Both the position numbers and the translations under genes were made by a program. From Arcobacter iocasae (GTDB lineage Bacteria > Campylobacterota > Campylobacteria > Campylobacterales > Arcobacteraceae), in the NCBI RefSeq assembly GCF_042214795.1, contig NZ_CP090177.1:1984001-2048000 (forward strand): DNA of 64,000 nt, written 5' to 3'. A model generated the notes under the pieces. It was given only the letters and a program-made list of their open reading frames with translations. It was not told the origin of the DNA and did not search any database. Positions 33,598 through 41,203 of the stretch are shown here, piece by piece (within the stretch, counting starts at the first letter, position 1; every line of letters starts with the position of its first letter).

Positions 33598-33708
33598 TCA
33601 TACTCCTAAGTCTTTTAGCTTTTGGTTTCTTCTTAGTAACCTTAGAATTTTTGAGAAGATTGTTTCACGGACTGGGTAGAACTTTTTTTTACTTCCTTTT
33701 TTTTGCAT
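33598..33708 (-). CDS. 36-residue basic micro-ORF, first gene of the early operon
   Basis: ATG at 33708 follows AAGGAG; TGA at 33598-33600 lies next to the start of the 65-residue gene. The peptide begins MQKKGSKKKFYPVRETIF and continues SKILRLLRRNQKLKDLGV, so it is strongly basic and could bind nucleic acid. It is first behind the promoter region that contains AGTGAGTAATTACT at 33739. Confidence 0.55.
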   Translation of the reverse strand: MQKKGSKKKFYPVRETIFSKILRLLRRNQKLKDLGV

Positions 33709-33738
33709 GTTTGCTCCTTAGTTTATGTGGGATTTCAA

Positions 33739-33752
33739 AGTGAGTAATTACT
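33739..33752. promoter_or_regulatory. Candidate operator of the early operon
   Basis: AGTGAGTAATTACT matches AGTGAGTAATCACT at 28763-28776, upstream of the Rep gene, at 13 of 14 positions. Both are near-palindromes placed shortly before the first gene of a transcription unit, so one element-encoded regulator may bind both. Confidence 0.5.
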
Positions 33753-33861
33753 TTGACTATGGAGATGATATGTGATTGAAAAAAAGTGGGATTAAAATTT
33801 ATTATTGAATTAACAAACTATTTATGAAAAGATTCAAGTTAATAAGATTGGAGTTTAACAA

Positions 33862-33978
33862 GTGATAAAATTAATTATAACTGTAAGTAGCATATTTATG
33901 GTAGTTGGTTTTATAGGTTTTAGGTTATATAAATCAAAACAAAAAAATAAGATACCTTTTCACGATAGAATGAAGTAG
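33862..33978 (+). CDS. 38-residue putative membrane peptide
   Basis: A GTG-started frame with TTGGAG ten bases upstream encodes IKLIITVSSIFMVVGFIGF and then a basic tail (YKSKQKNKIPFHDRMK). One membrane span with a positive C-tail is predicted. The start codon and lack of a clear promoter make it uncertain. It stands between the early operon and the metal-efflux genes. Confidence 0.35.
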   Translation: MIKLIITVSSIFMVVGFIGFRLYKSKQKNKIPFHDRMK

Positions 33979-34305
33979 AATATTAGAAAGTGTCAAATAT
34001 TTTGTGTAAGTCTGATGGAATTTGTAATTCTATAGAATTTAATATTTGTTTCAAATGGAAGATTTAAATATATAATTTAAAAGCTCACTTCTTTTGTTCC
34101 ATAATCCTATAAGGTTTATGGAACTTTGCAGTTTTTATTTTTTGAATACTTTGAGGAACACGGAAAACTAATATAAGTGTTTTATGTTCCAAAAATAAGA
34201 GATTAAGGAAGTGACCATTCATAGTCTTGTTTCAAATCTTGATAATTAAATAAAAATATCTCATATTCTTAATATTACTTTACTAATAAATGCTTATAGA
34301 TAATA
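33979..34305. other. Non-coding gap with an imperfect hairpin
   Basis: About 330 bases with no convincing gene. GTTCCATAA and TTATGGAAC at 34096-34124 form a 9-bp stem whose loop can extend the pairing (CCT/AGG), followed by TTTGCAGTTTTTATTTTTT, so it may be a terminator on the plus strand. The word GTTCC/GGAAC recurs twice more by 34185. Confidence 0.4.
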
Positions 34306-34344
34306 CCCCCCCCCTTTGACAAACATATTTTATTATATTATAAT
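34306..34344 (+). promoter_or_regulatory. C9 tract abutting a perfect sigma-70 promoter
   Basis: Nine C residues at 34306-34314 lie one base before TTGACA (34316-34321), which is 17 bases from TATAAT (34339-34344). This drives the arsR-like gene and permease. Slippage of the C tract would change the sequence just upstream of the -35 box, as in promoter-type phase variation. AT-rich dyads downstream of the -10 are probable ArsR sites. Confidence 0.75.
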
Positions 34345-34372
34345 ATTCTAATATATTTATATTGGAGTTTAT

Positions 34373-34732
34373 ATGAGTGAAGAATGTTATAGAGAATCAA
34401 GTAATATCAGTGAAGTTGAAAAAGCTAAGAGTTTTATTTCTGATAATCATTTAGAGATAGAAAAAGAATCAGAAAAATTAGCACTACTGTCAAATAGTGT
34501 CAGACTAAAAATTGTATTACTACTTAAAAACTTCAATAAACTTTGTGTATGTGACATTGGTGAAATATTAGAAGTTAATCAATCTGCAATTTCTCAACAC
34601 CTTAGAAAATTAAAAGATGGTGGAATATTGAATAAATCAAGAGAAGGTTTAACTATTTACTATTTTATTGATGAAGTGAATAACCCTGATTTAATAGGCT
34701 TATTAGAAAAAATATTTTTATTCAAGGAATAA
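34373..34732 (+). CDS. ArsR/SmtB-family metal-sensing repressor
   Basis: The 119-residue winged-helix repressor has the metal-binding LCVCDIGE motif (C58, C60) on the alpha-3 site, an extra N-terminal cysteine (C5) as in CadC-like sensors, and the recognition helix NQSAISQHLRKLKDGGIL. Metal or arsenite binding releases it from DNA. TTGGAG precedes the ATG. It ends two bases before the permease gene and is probably autoregulated from the strong promoter upstream. Confidence 0.92.
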   Translation: MSEECYRESSNISEVEKAKSFISDNHLEIEKESEKLALLSNSVRLKIVLLLKNFNKLCVCDIGEILEVNQSAISQHLRKLKDGGILNKSREGLTIYYFIDEVNNPDLIGLLEKIFLFKE

Positions 34733-34734
34733 CT

Positions 34735-35778
34735 ATGGAATTTATATTAAATTTTTTGCAAAACTTTTGGGAACTATCAGTAATGATAGGATTATATGTT
34801 TTAATTGGATTAATTTTTGTAGGAGTAATCCACTTATATATTTCAGAAGATTGGATTAAAAAACATTTAGGTGAAGACAATAAATATAGTGCTTTAAAAG
34901 GGGCATTATATGGTATTCCTCTTCCTCTTTGTTCTTGTGGTGTAATACCTTTAGCTACAAGTTTAAGACAAAAAGGTGCTTCTAAAAAAGCTGTGACAAG
35001 TTTTTATATTACTACTCCAATGACAGGAATTGATTCAATTATAGCTACATATGGAGTATTTGGTCTTCCAATGGCAATAATTAGAGTTATTTCAAGTTTC
35101 ATTAGTGGAGTTGTTGCTGGTAGTTTTGTAAAAGAATCATATGATGACATTCAAGAAGAAGAGAAAAAGTCTTGTTGTAGTTCTTCTTGTTGTGGTTCTT
35201 CTTCTAATGAAGTAGTAAAAGAGAGTCAATTTAAAAAAGCATATGATTATGCAATAAATGAAGTTTTTAGTGATTTAGCCAAACCAATGTTTTATGGGCT
35301 AATATTAGCAACTTTATTTTTACTTTTAATTCCAAATAATGGGGTTGAATTTTTAAATGATAATTTGTTTATCGCTTATGCATTAGTTTTTTTAGTTGCA
35401 TTACCTTTATATGTATGCTCTATTTCAGCCATTCCTATTGCTTTATCAATGTTAGCAGTTGGAGTAAGTCCTGGAGTAGCTTTTATTTTTTTAGCAGCAG
35501 CTCCTGCTACAAATATTATCACAGCAGGGATTATAAAGAAAATTCTTGGAAATGATGTCTTAATAATATATCTGATTTCAATTATTGTTGTTACTGTTTC
35601 ATTTGCATTAATGATTGATTTTGCATTTCCAAAAGAATGGTTTGTTTATACATTAGATAGTTTAGAAAGTGAATCAAAATCAATATTTGATATAGGTGGT
35701 GCTATTATATTTTTAGTCACTATGTTTTATTTTGTTGGTAAGCAATGGATTAAGGCTATATCTTCAAAAAAGAACTAA
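34735..35778 (+). CDS. SO_0444-type metal efflux permease (ArsP_1 superfamily)
   Basis: The 347-residue protein has about eight membrane helices and the signature GIPLPLCSCGVIPLA (C66, C68) followed by STxxTGIDSI-type TTPMTGIDSI, the pattern of the SO_0444 Cu/Zn efflux branch of the DUF318/ArsP permeases. A central loop near 145-158 carries a cysteine cluster (CCSSSCCG) that can bind soft metals. With the ArsR gene upstream it forms a self-contained metal resistance unit. Copper, zinc or an organoarsenical are possible substrates; the sequence alone does not decide. Confidence 0.85.
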   Translation: MEFILNFLQNFWELSVMIGLYVLIGLIFVGVIHLYISEDWIKKHLGEDNKYSALKGALYGIPLPLCSCGVIPLATSLRQKGASKKAVTSFYITTPMTGIDSIIATYGVFGLPMAIIRVISSFISGVVAGSFVKESYDDIQEEEKKSCCSSSCCGSSSNEVVKESQFKKAYDYAINEVFSDLAKPMFYGLILATLFLLLIPNNGVEFLNDNLFIAYALVFLVALPLYVCSISAIPIALSMLAVGVSPGVAFIFLAAAPATNIITAGIIKKILGNDVLIIYLISIIVVTVSFALMIDFAFPKEWFVYTLDSLESESKSIFDIGGAIIFLVTMFYFVGKQWIKAISSKKN

Positions 35779-35779
35779 G

Positions 35780-35804
35780 ATAGTCATCTAAGAAAGATGG
35801 CTAT
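35780..35804 (+). terminator. Terminator of the metal efflux operon
   Basis: ATAGTCATCT and AGATGGCTAT (one G-T pair) around AAGAA, followed by TTTATTT, directly after the permease stop codon. Confidence 0.75.
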
Positions 35805-35954
35805 TTTATTTATAGTTTTAAATACTTAATTATAAATATCTCTCAACCTGTAGGTTTTGGAACTTTGTCTAAGTATCAAAATAAATTGTTAAATTATAAG
35901 ATAATACTAATAACTATCAGTTTCTTAACACAAAATTCTGAATGGTCTCAATTC

Positions 35955-36203
35955 TTATTCTATAAAAAACTCATTTATATCAACTTCAAGTGCTTTAGAG
36001 ATTTTATATAAATGCTCTAAATTAAAGTGCTTATTGTCAGTATTGTTTTCTGCATAATTATAAAAGGCATTGCCTTTTTGCCCTATAGTCAAAGCTAATT
36101 CTAGTTGACTCATCTTCTTTTTAATTCTATATTTTTTTACATTTTTAGAAATAGTTTTGTAAAAATTCTTAATTTCTTCATTATCAACATTAGCTGTAAA
36201 CAT
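35955..36203 (-). CDS. Xre-family helix-turn-helix repressor
   Basis: The 82-residue protein is almost entirely a helix-turn-helix domain: YRIKKKMSQLELALTIGQKGNAFYNYAENNTDNKHFNLEHLYKISKALEVDINEFF. It is divergent from the lipoprotein-GTPase genes, with a 9-bp perfect inverted repeat (36267-36289) in the space between. This layout is typical of a repressor controlling the facing operon and itself. AAGGAT lies before the ATG. Confidence 0.85.
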   Translation of the reverse strand: MFTANVDNEEIKNFYKTISKNVKKYRIKKKMSQLELALTIGQKGNAFYNYAENNTDNKHFNLEHLYKISKALEVDINEFFIE

Positions 36204-36266
36204 GGTTAGTATCCTATGGGTTAACTTTATACTAATCTTAGTTTAAGTAGAATTTTCAATCAATCT

Positions 36267-36289
36267 TCTATAGACAACTCGTCTATAGA
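36267..36289. promoter_or_regulatory. Inverted-repeat operator between xre and the lipoprotein gene
   Basis: TCTATAGAC at 36267-36275 and GTCTATAGA at 36281-36289, five bases apart, form a perfect dyad 18 bases before the lipoprotein start codon. It is the best candidate binding site for the Xre-type repressor. Confidence 0.6.
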
Positions 36290-36307
36290 TTATATTAAAG
36301 GATAAAA

Positions 36308-36661
36308 ATGAGGATTATAATTTCAAGTTTATTGGCATTTTTGTTGATTGTAGGTTTTACTGGTTGCAGTAGTGAACCTGAAAAACCACCTGTAAAAATT
36401 GAGGTTAAAATGTTATCTGGTAACAGTTTTATTGGTTATGTTTCTGTTCCTATTGTAGAAGTAACAGCAATAGTAGATTCAGTAACTGTTAGCGATGTCA
36501 TTGCAAATAACGGTAATTGCAGAATGACTGCACATAGAAAAAAGGAATTTCCTAAAACATTAAGTTATGGGCAAAAAGCTACTGCTGGATATTCTGCAAG
36601 TTGTAATCTTATAAAAGTTGAAGTTGTTACTGATAAAGGTAATTGGACTTTAGAATACTAA
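36308..36661 (+). CDS. Small lipoprotein of unknown function
   Basis: The 117-residue protein has a lipoprotein signal peptide ending in GFTGC (lipidated C20), followed by SSEPEKPPVKIEVK and a strand-rich domain with two cysteines (CRM, CNL) that may form a disulfide. It would sit on the periplasmic face of a membrane. AAAGGATAAAA precedes the ATG. The YfjP-like GTPase begins 24 bases after it, so they probably share a transcript under the Xre repressor. No named family was recognised. Confidence 0.8.
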   Translation: MRIIISSLLAFLLIVGFTGCSSEPEKPPVKIEVKMLSGNSFIGYVSVPIVEVTAIVDSVTVSDVIANNGNCRMTAHRKKEFPKTLSYGQKATAGYSASCNLIKVEVVTDKGNWTLEY

Positions 36662-36685
36662 TTATTAGTTATAAAAAGGAAAAAA

Positions 36686-37552
36686 ATGAGTTCATTTGAT
36701 TATGATAATATAAAAGAAAATACTAGTAGTAAAATAAAAGAAATTAATGATGTAATAAAAAGAATTAAGTCATATACTCCAAAAGTTGCAATATTTGGTG
36801 ATTCAGGTGTTGGTAAATCAAGTTTATGTAATGCTTTATTTGGAAAAGATGTTGCAAAGATTAGTGATGTTGAAGCTTGTACTAGAGAACCTCAAGAAAT
36901 TTTTATAGGAGATAAGAATAGTGGTGGAATTCATTTAATTGATGTTCCAGGTGTGGGAGAAGACCCTAAAAGACATAAAGAATATACAGAACTATATAAA
37001 AGTTTATTACCTAGTTTAGATTTAATAATTTGGGCAATTAAAGCAGATGATAGGAAATATGCAACAGCAATGGATGTTTATGAAACTATTTTAAAACCAA
37101 ATTTAGAAAATTGTCCAGTTGTTTTTGCAATAACTCAAGTAGAAAAAATTGAACCATTTGGTAAGTGGAATGATGAGAATAATGAACCTGATGAAAAACA
37201 AGTAATAAATTTAGATAAAAAGCAAATAGATATTTCTGAAAGATTTGATATTTCAATTAGTAAAATTGTACCAATATCATCACATAAGAAATATAATTTA
37301 CAAATGTTAGTTTCAAGAGTAGTAGAGGTATTACCAAATGAAAAAAAGTCTTCATTTACCAGAGAAGCGAAAGAAGAGAATATAACAGAAGAGACTTATA
37401 TCAAAGCAGAAAAAGGTATCTTCGATTATATAAAAGAAAGATTTGATGACGTATGGGATTCAGTAAAAGGCGATGTTACTGATATAATCATTGAAAATGC
37501 ACCTAAACTTATTAAAAAAGGTTTAGGATGGATAAAAAAGATGTGGTTTTAA
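36686..37552 (+). CDS. YfjP/YkfA-like GTPase
   Basis: The 288-residue protein has G1 GDSGVGKS (38-45), a G3 motif DVPGVGE (86-92), LDLIIWAIKADDRK and the G4-like ITQVEKIEP (instead of NKxD), all as in the YfjP/YkfA/YeeP GTPases of E. coli cryptic prophages. The last 40 residues (WDSVKGDVTDIIIENAPKL then a basic, Trp-rich end) could form an amphipathic membrane-binding helix. It lies between the lipoprotein and a zinc ribbon gene. Its role in mobile elements is unknown; membrane sensing or defence is speculation. Confidence 0.88.
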   Translation: MSSFDYDNIKENTSSKIKEINDVIKRIKSYTPKVAIFGDSGVGKSSLCNALFGKDVAKISDVEACTREPQEIFIGDKNSGGIHLIDVPGVGEDPKRHKEYTELYKSLLPSLDLIIWAIKADDRKYATAMDVYETILKPNLENCPVVFAITQVEKIEPFGKWNDENNEPDEKQVINLDKKQIDISERFDISISKIVPISSHKKYNLQMLVSRVVEVLPNEKKSSFTREAKEENITEETYIKAEKGIFDYIKERFDDVWDSVKGDVTDIIIENAPKLIKKGLGWIKKMWF

Positions 37553-37553
37553 T

Positions 37554-37715
37554 ATGATAAAACCACAACCTTTTAAATTTAAGTGTATACAATGTGGTTA
37601 TAGTAAAATTGTTACTCCAAAAAGTGATGTACTCAATCCAGCAGATATGATAAGTATTTGTCCTAAATGTAAATCTAAAATGGAGAAAGTTAAATTAAAT
37701 TTTTTGAAAAAATAA
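37554..37715 (+). CDS. 53-residue zinc-ribbon protein
   Basis: The ATG lies one base after the GTPase stop and the frame closes with TAA at 37713-37715. The peptide has two cysteine pairs, KCIQCGYSK and CPKCKSKM, a classic zinc ribbon, with a basic tail. Its tight spacing to the GTPase shows co-expression. It is the last gene of the xre-controlled group; function unknown. Confidence 0.75.
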   Translation: MIKPQPFKFKCIQCGYSKIVTPKSDVLNPADMISICPKCKSKMEKVKLNFLKK

Positions 37716-37877
37716 TTACTCTTTTTATAATTTAATTTTTACTTCTCTCTGTATAAGTAATAAAATAAATCTCTTTAGTTATAATATCCAATTATTGTAA
37801 AAATGATTTTTCAATATTTAAATATATATTTAATGCTATAAAAACAACATATAAAAATAATTTTTAGGAAAAAGTAA

Positions 37878-39920
37878 ATGAGTCAAGATATTTTAAAGTA
37901 TGAATCAAAGGTATGGGCAACAGCAGATTTATTAATAGGTGCAGGGATTAAACAAAGTGATTTCCCAAAGTATATGATGCCTTTTTTTGCTCTTATTATG
38001 GTAGAGAGTAGATTTGTAAGAATGGCTGATGAATTAAAAGCTGAACTTGAAGCAAGTGGAGATAGTTTAGAATTAGAAGATTTTATTGAAGAGATAAAAG
38101 ACCAAGAGAAAGGCTATAACACTTATCTATTTGAACATAATAAAACATTAGCAGATATTTGTAAAAATGATAAAACCTTTGAGAGAGATTTTGATGCTTA
38201 TTTACTTGGATTTGATGCAGAAACAAAAGATTTACTTGGAGTAAATAAAGGAAATGATGAAGAAAAGTATCTTGATATATCTGGAATATCTGGACTTTTA
38301 AATAAAAAGAAAATTCTATTTTCAAGTGTAAAAGCATGGAGTGAAATAGATTTAAAACCATTTAACAATAGTGAAATTACAACACTAGAAGAACACATCA
38401 AAAGAAAGTGGGCAGATATCTCAGCAGAAACAGCAGGAGAACAATATACTCCTGATGATGTTATTGCACTTATTTCTGAAATAATTACTTCAAAAACAGA
38501 AAATAGTGAAGAGTTCTTGACTATATATGACCCAACTTGTGGTGGTGGGAATATGCTTTATGGTGTTGAAGATAGAATAAAAGAAAAATTTCCTAATAGA
38601 CCAACAGCTACAAGAGGTCAAGATTGGAATGATGCATTGTATGCATTAGCAAAAATTGAAAGTAGATTCAGAAATAATTCAAAAATAGAATATGGAAATA
38701 CTCTGACAAATGATAAGTTTGATGAAGAGTTTAATGTAGTTGTTGCGAATCCACCATATGGTATACCTTGGAAAGACTTTAGTTCAGATATTGAAAAAGA
38801 TAAAACAGAAAGATTTCATGTCCTTCCAGCTGTAAGTGATGGACAGTTATTATTTTTACAGCATATAATTTCAAAAATATCCTTAAAGGGTATGGCAGTA
38901 GTAGTTCATAATGGTTCATCTTTATTTAGTGGTGATGCAGGAACTGGTGAAAGTGCAATTAGAAAATGGATATTTGAACAAGATATAGTAGAAGCTATTA
39001 TTCAACTTCCAACAGATGAATTCTTTAATACTGGTATTTTTACATATCTTTGGGTATTAAATAAAAATAAAAAAAACTCTAACAAAGTAATGATGATAAA
39101 TGCTAGTGATAAATATATGCCACTAAAAAAAAGCAAAGGTAAAAAAAGAAAAGAAATAGATGAAATAAGTAGATTAGATATAGTTAAAACATTAAATGAT
39201 TTTAAATCTAATGATTATGCCCAAGTGTTTGATAAAGAACATTTTCACTATAACAAACAAGCAATACAGCTTACAAATTTAGATTATCAGGATAAGACAG
39301 TTGAAAGTCTTTTAAAAGGTAAAGTAAGATCTATAAAACTGAATCCAATTAAAATAGAACAAGACGATTTAGTAATAGATAGTTTTGAAATTACAAGTTT
39401 TGATGAAGAACGATACTCTAGCTTAAAGCACTACAATGATATTAGTGTAAAATTATTACTTAAAGAGTTTGATTATAAAGAACAGTCTTTAAAAGTTCAT
39501 ACGAAAGACGCTATTTATTTTTACAATGAAGATAAAGAGACCATTATCAAACAAGTCGGAGAAAGCCTAGAAGAACTTGGCTGTGGAAAAATTGTTATAA
39601 AAAGTAGTTATAAAAAAGAAAGTAAAACTAAAGCTGCTTCAATTGTAATCTCAGTTGAATTAACACCTGATTATCAAAAAGACTATGAAGTTATTCCTTT
39701 TAGCAAAAATGAAGATGAAAACCAAAAAAATATAGAGGAGTTTATGGCTAAGTACATAACTAGACCTTTTGAATACAAAGAAAATACAATTGGAGTTGAG
39801 ATTAATTTTAATAGAATCTTTTATAAGCCTGAAAAACTTAGACCGCTAGAAAATATTTTACTTGATATTAATACTCTTAATGAAGAGATAGATTCTCTTG
39901 AAAGTGAGCTAGGGGTATGA
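37878..39920 (+). CDS. hsdM: Type I restriction-modification DNA methyltransferase subunit
   Basis: HsdM, with HsdS, methylates adenine in the recognition sequence. The 680-residue protein has a helical N-domain, the SAM motif YDPTCGGGNML at about 217, and the catalytic NPPYG at 291-295, followed by a long C-region with charged helices. It is longer than EcoKI HsdM (529 aa). TTTTAGGA precedes the ATG; the upstream gap has a TATAAT at about 37781. The stop overlaps the start of hsdS by 4 bases. It heads hsdM-hsdS-hsdR-X-mcrB-mcrC. Confidence 0.95.
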   Translation: MSQDILKYESKVWATADLLIGAGIKQSDFPKYMMPFFALIMVESRFVRMADELKAELEASGDSLELEDFIEEIKDQEKGYNTYLFEHNKTLADICKNDKTFERDFDAYLLGFDAETKDLLGVNKGNDEEKYLDISGISGLLNKKKILFSSVKAWSEIDLKPFNNSEITTLEEHIKRKWADISAETAGEQYTPDDVIALISEIITSKTENSEEFLTIYDPTCGGGNMLYGVEDRIKEKFPNRPTATRGQDWNDALYALAKIESRFRNNSKIEYGNTLTNDKFDEEFNVVVANPPYGIPWKDFSSDIEKDKTERFHVLPAVSDGQLLFLQHIISKISLKGMAVVVHNGSSLFSGDAGTGESAIRKWIFEQDIVEAIIQLPTDEFFNTGIFTYLWVLNKNKKNSNKVMMINASDKYMPLKKSKGKKRKEIDEISRLDIVKTLNDFKSNDYAQVFDKEHFHYNKQAIQLTNLDYQDKTVESLLKGKVRSIKLNPIKIEQDDLVIDSFEITSFDEERYSSLKHYNDISVKLLLKEFDYKEQSLKVHTKDAIYFYNEDKETIIKQVGESLEELGCGKIVIKSSYKKESKTKAASIVISVELTPDYQKDYEVIPFSKNEDENQKNIEEFMAKYITRPFEYKENTIGVEINFNRIFYKPEKLRPLENILLDINTLNEEIDSLESELGV

Positions 39921-41203
39921 AAATTGTAAGATACGATCAATATAAAGACAATGAATTAAATTGCTTTGAAAAGATACCTAAAGATTGGAATAACTATAGA
40001 ATTGACTGGATTAGTAAGTTAATTAGAGGTAATTCAAGTTTTAAAAAAGACGAACTTTTAGATAAAGGTGATTATATAGGATTACAATATGGAAAAACAT
40101 ATCAAGTTAATATCATAGATGAAACTTTTAAATTTTATGTAAATGGTGAATTTTACAAATCTAATCAAGTTGTAAAAAATGGAGATACTATTTTAATATC
40201 AACATCTGAAACGCTTGAAGATTTAGGACATACTTGTTTCTATAAAATAAATGACTTAGGACTAATAGGCGGTGAACAAATATTAATAAAACCAAATACG
40301 AAATATATTATTAATAAATATTTGTTTTATTGCTCAAAAGTATTTTCAAATAAATTAAGAAGATATGCTACAGGGTTAAAAGTATTTAGAGTTAATACTA
40401 ATCATTTGAAAAATCTTTTTATATCTTTACCAAACAAAGAAACGCAAATTAAAATTGTAAACTATTTAGATATAAAAATAGAAAAAACAGATAAAGAAAT
40501 ATTGATACTTGAACAAAAAATAGAAAAATACATAGAACTAAAGAAAACTCTTATATCTGAAACAGTTTTAAGGGGACTAAATAAAAATTTTGTCCTGAAA
40601 GAAAGTGAAACTGAATGGATAGGTTATATTCCGGAACATTGGGAAATAAAGCGAATAGATAATGCTTTTCAGGAACGTCGTGTTAAAGTAAGTGATAGTC
40701 AATATCCTCCATTATCAGTGACAAAGAATGGTGTTGTTCCTCAACTTGAAAATGTTGCAAAAACAATGCATAATGACAATAGAATGTTAGTAAGATCTGG
40801 TGATTATGTAATTAACAGTCGATCAGATAGACGAGGTTCATCGGGGTTAGCACTTCAAGATGGTTCAGTTTCTGTTATCAATATTATTTTAGAACCTAAA
40901 AAAGATTTTTTTGGTAAATATTTACATCATTTATTTAGAAGTTACTTTTTTATCGAAGAATTTTATAGAAATGGCAAAGGTATTGTAGATGATTTAATGA
41001 GTACAAAATATTCGTTGATGCGTACAATAGATTTTCCAATACCTCCATATGAAGAACAAGTAGAAATAGCAAATTATCTTGATGAAAAAACAGTAAAAAT
41101 TGACTCTATTGTTAAGTCTATTGGCAAAAAAATTGAAGTCTTAAAAGAGTTTAGAAAAACATTAATAAATGATGTAGTAACTGGAAAAGTGAAGGTAGCA
41201 TAG
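39917..41203 (+). CDS. hsdS: Type I restriction specificity subunit
   Basis: The 428-residue protein has two target recognition domains. The first follows KIPKDWNNYRIDWI and the second follows YIPEHWEIKRID; each ends in a conserved helical spacer (NKETQIKIVNYLD...KKTLISETVLRGL and PYEEQVEIANYLDEKT...RKTLINDVVTGKV). The two halves recognise the two parts of a split DNA site, which cannot be read from the sequence. The start overlaps hsdM (ATGA). hsdR follows with no gap. Confidence 0.94.
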   Translation: MKIVRYDQYKDNELNCFEKIPKDWNNYRIDWISKLIRGNSSFKKDELLDKGDYIGLQYGKTYQVNIIDETFKFYVNGEFYKSNQVVKNGDTILISTSETLEDLGHTCFYKINDLGLIGGEQILIKPNTKYIINKYLFYCSKVFSNKLRRYATGLKVFRVNTNHLKNLFISLPNKETQIKIVNYLDIKIEKTDKEILILEQKIEKYIELKKTLISETVLRGLNKNFVLKESETEWIGYIPEHWEIKRIDNAFQERRVKVSDSQYPPLSVTKNGVVPQLENVAKTMHNDNRMLVRSGDYVINSRSDRRGSSGLALQDGSVSVINIILEPKKDFFGKYLHHLFRSYFFIEEFYRNGKGIVDDLMSTKYSLMRTIDFPIPPYEEQVEIANYLDEKTVKIDSIVKSIGKKIEVLKEFRKTLINDVVTGKVKVA

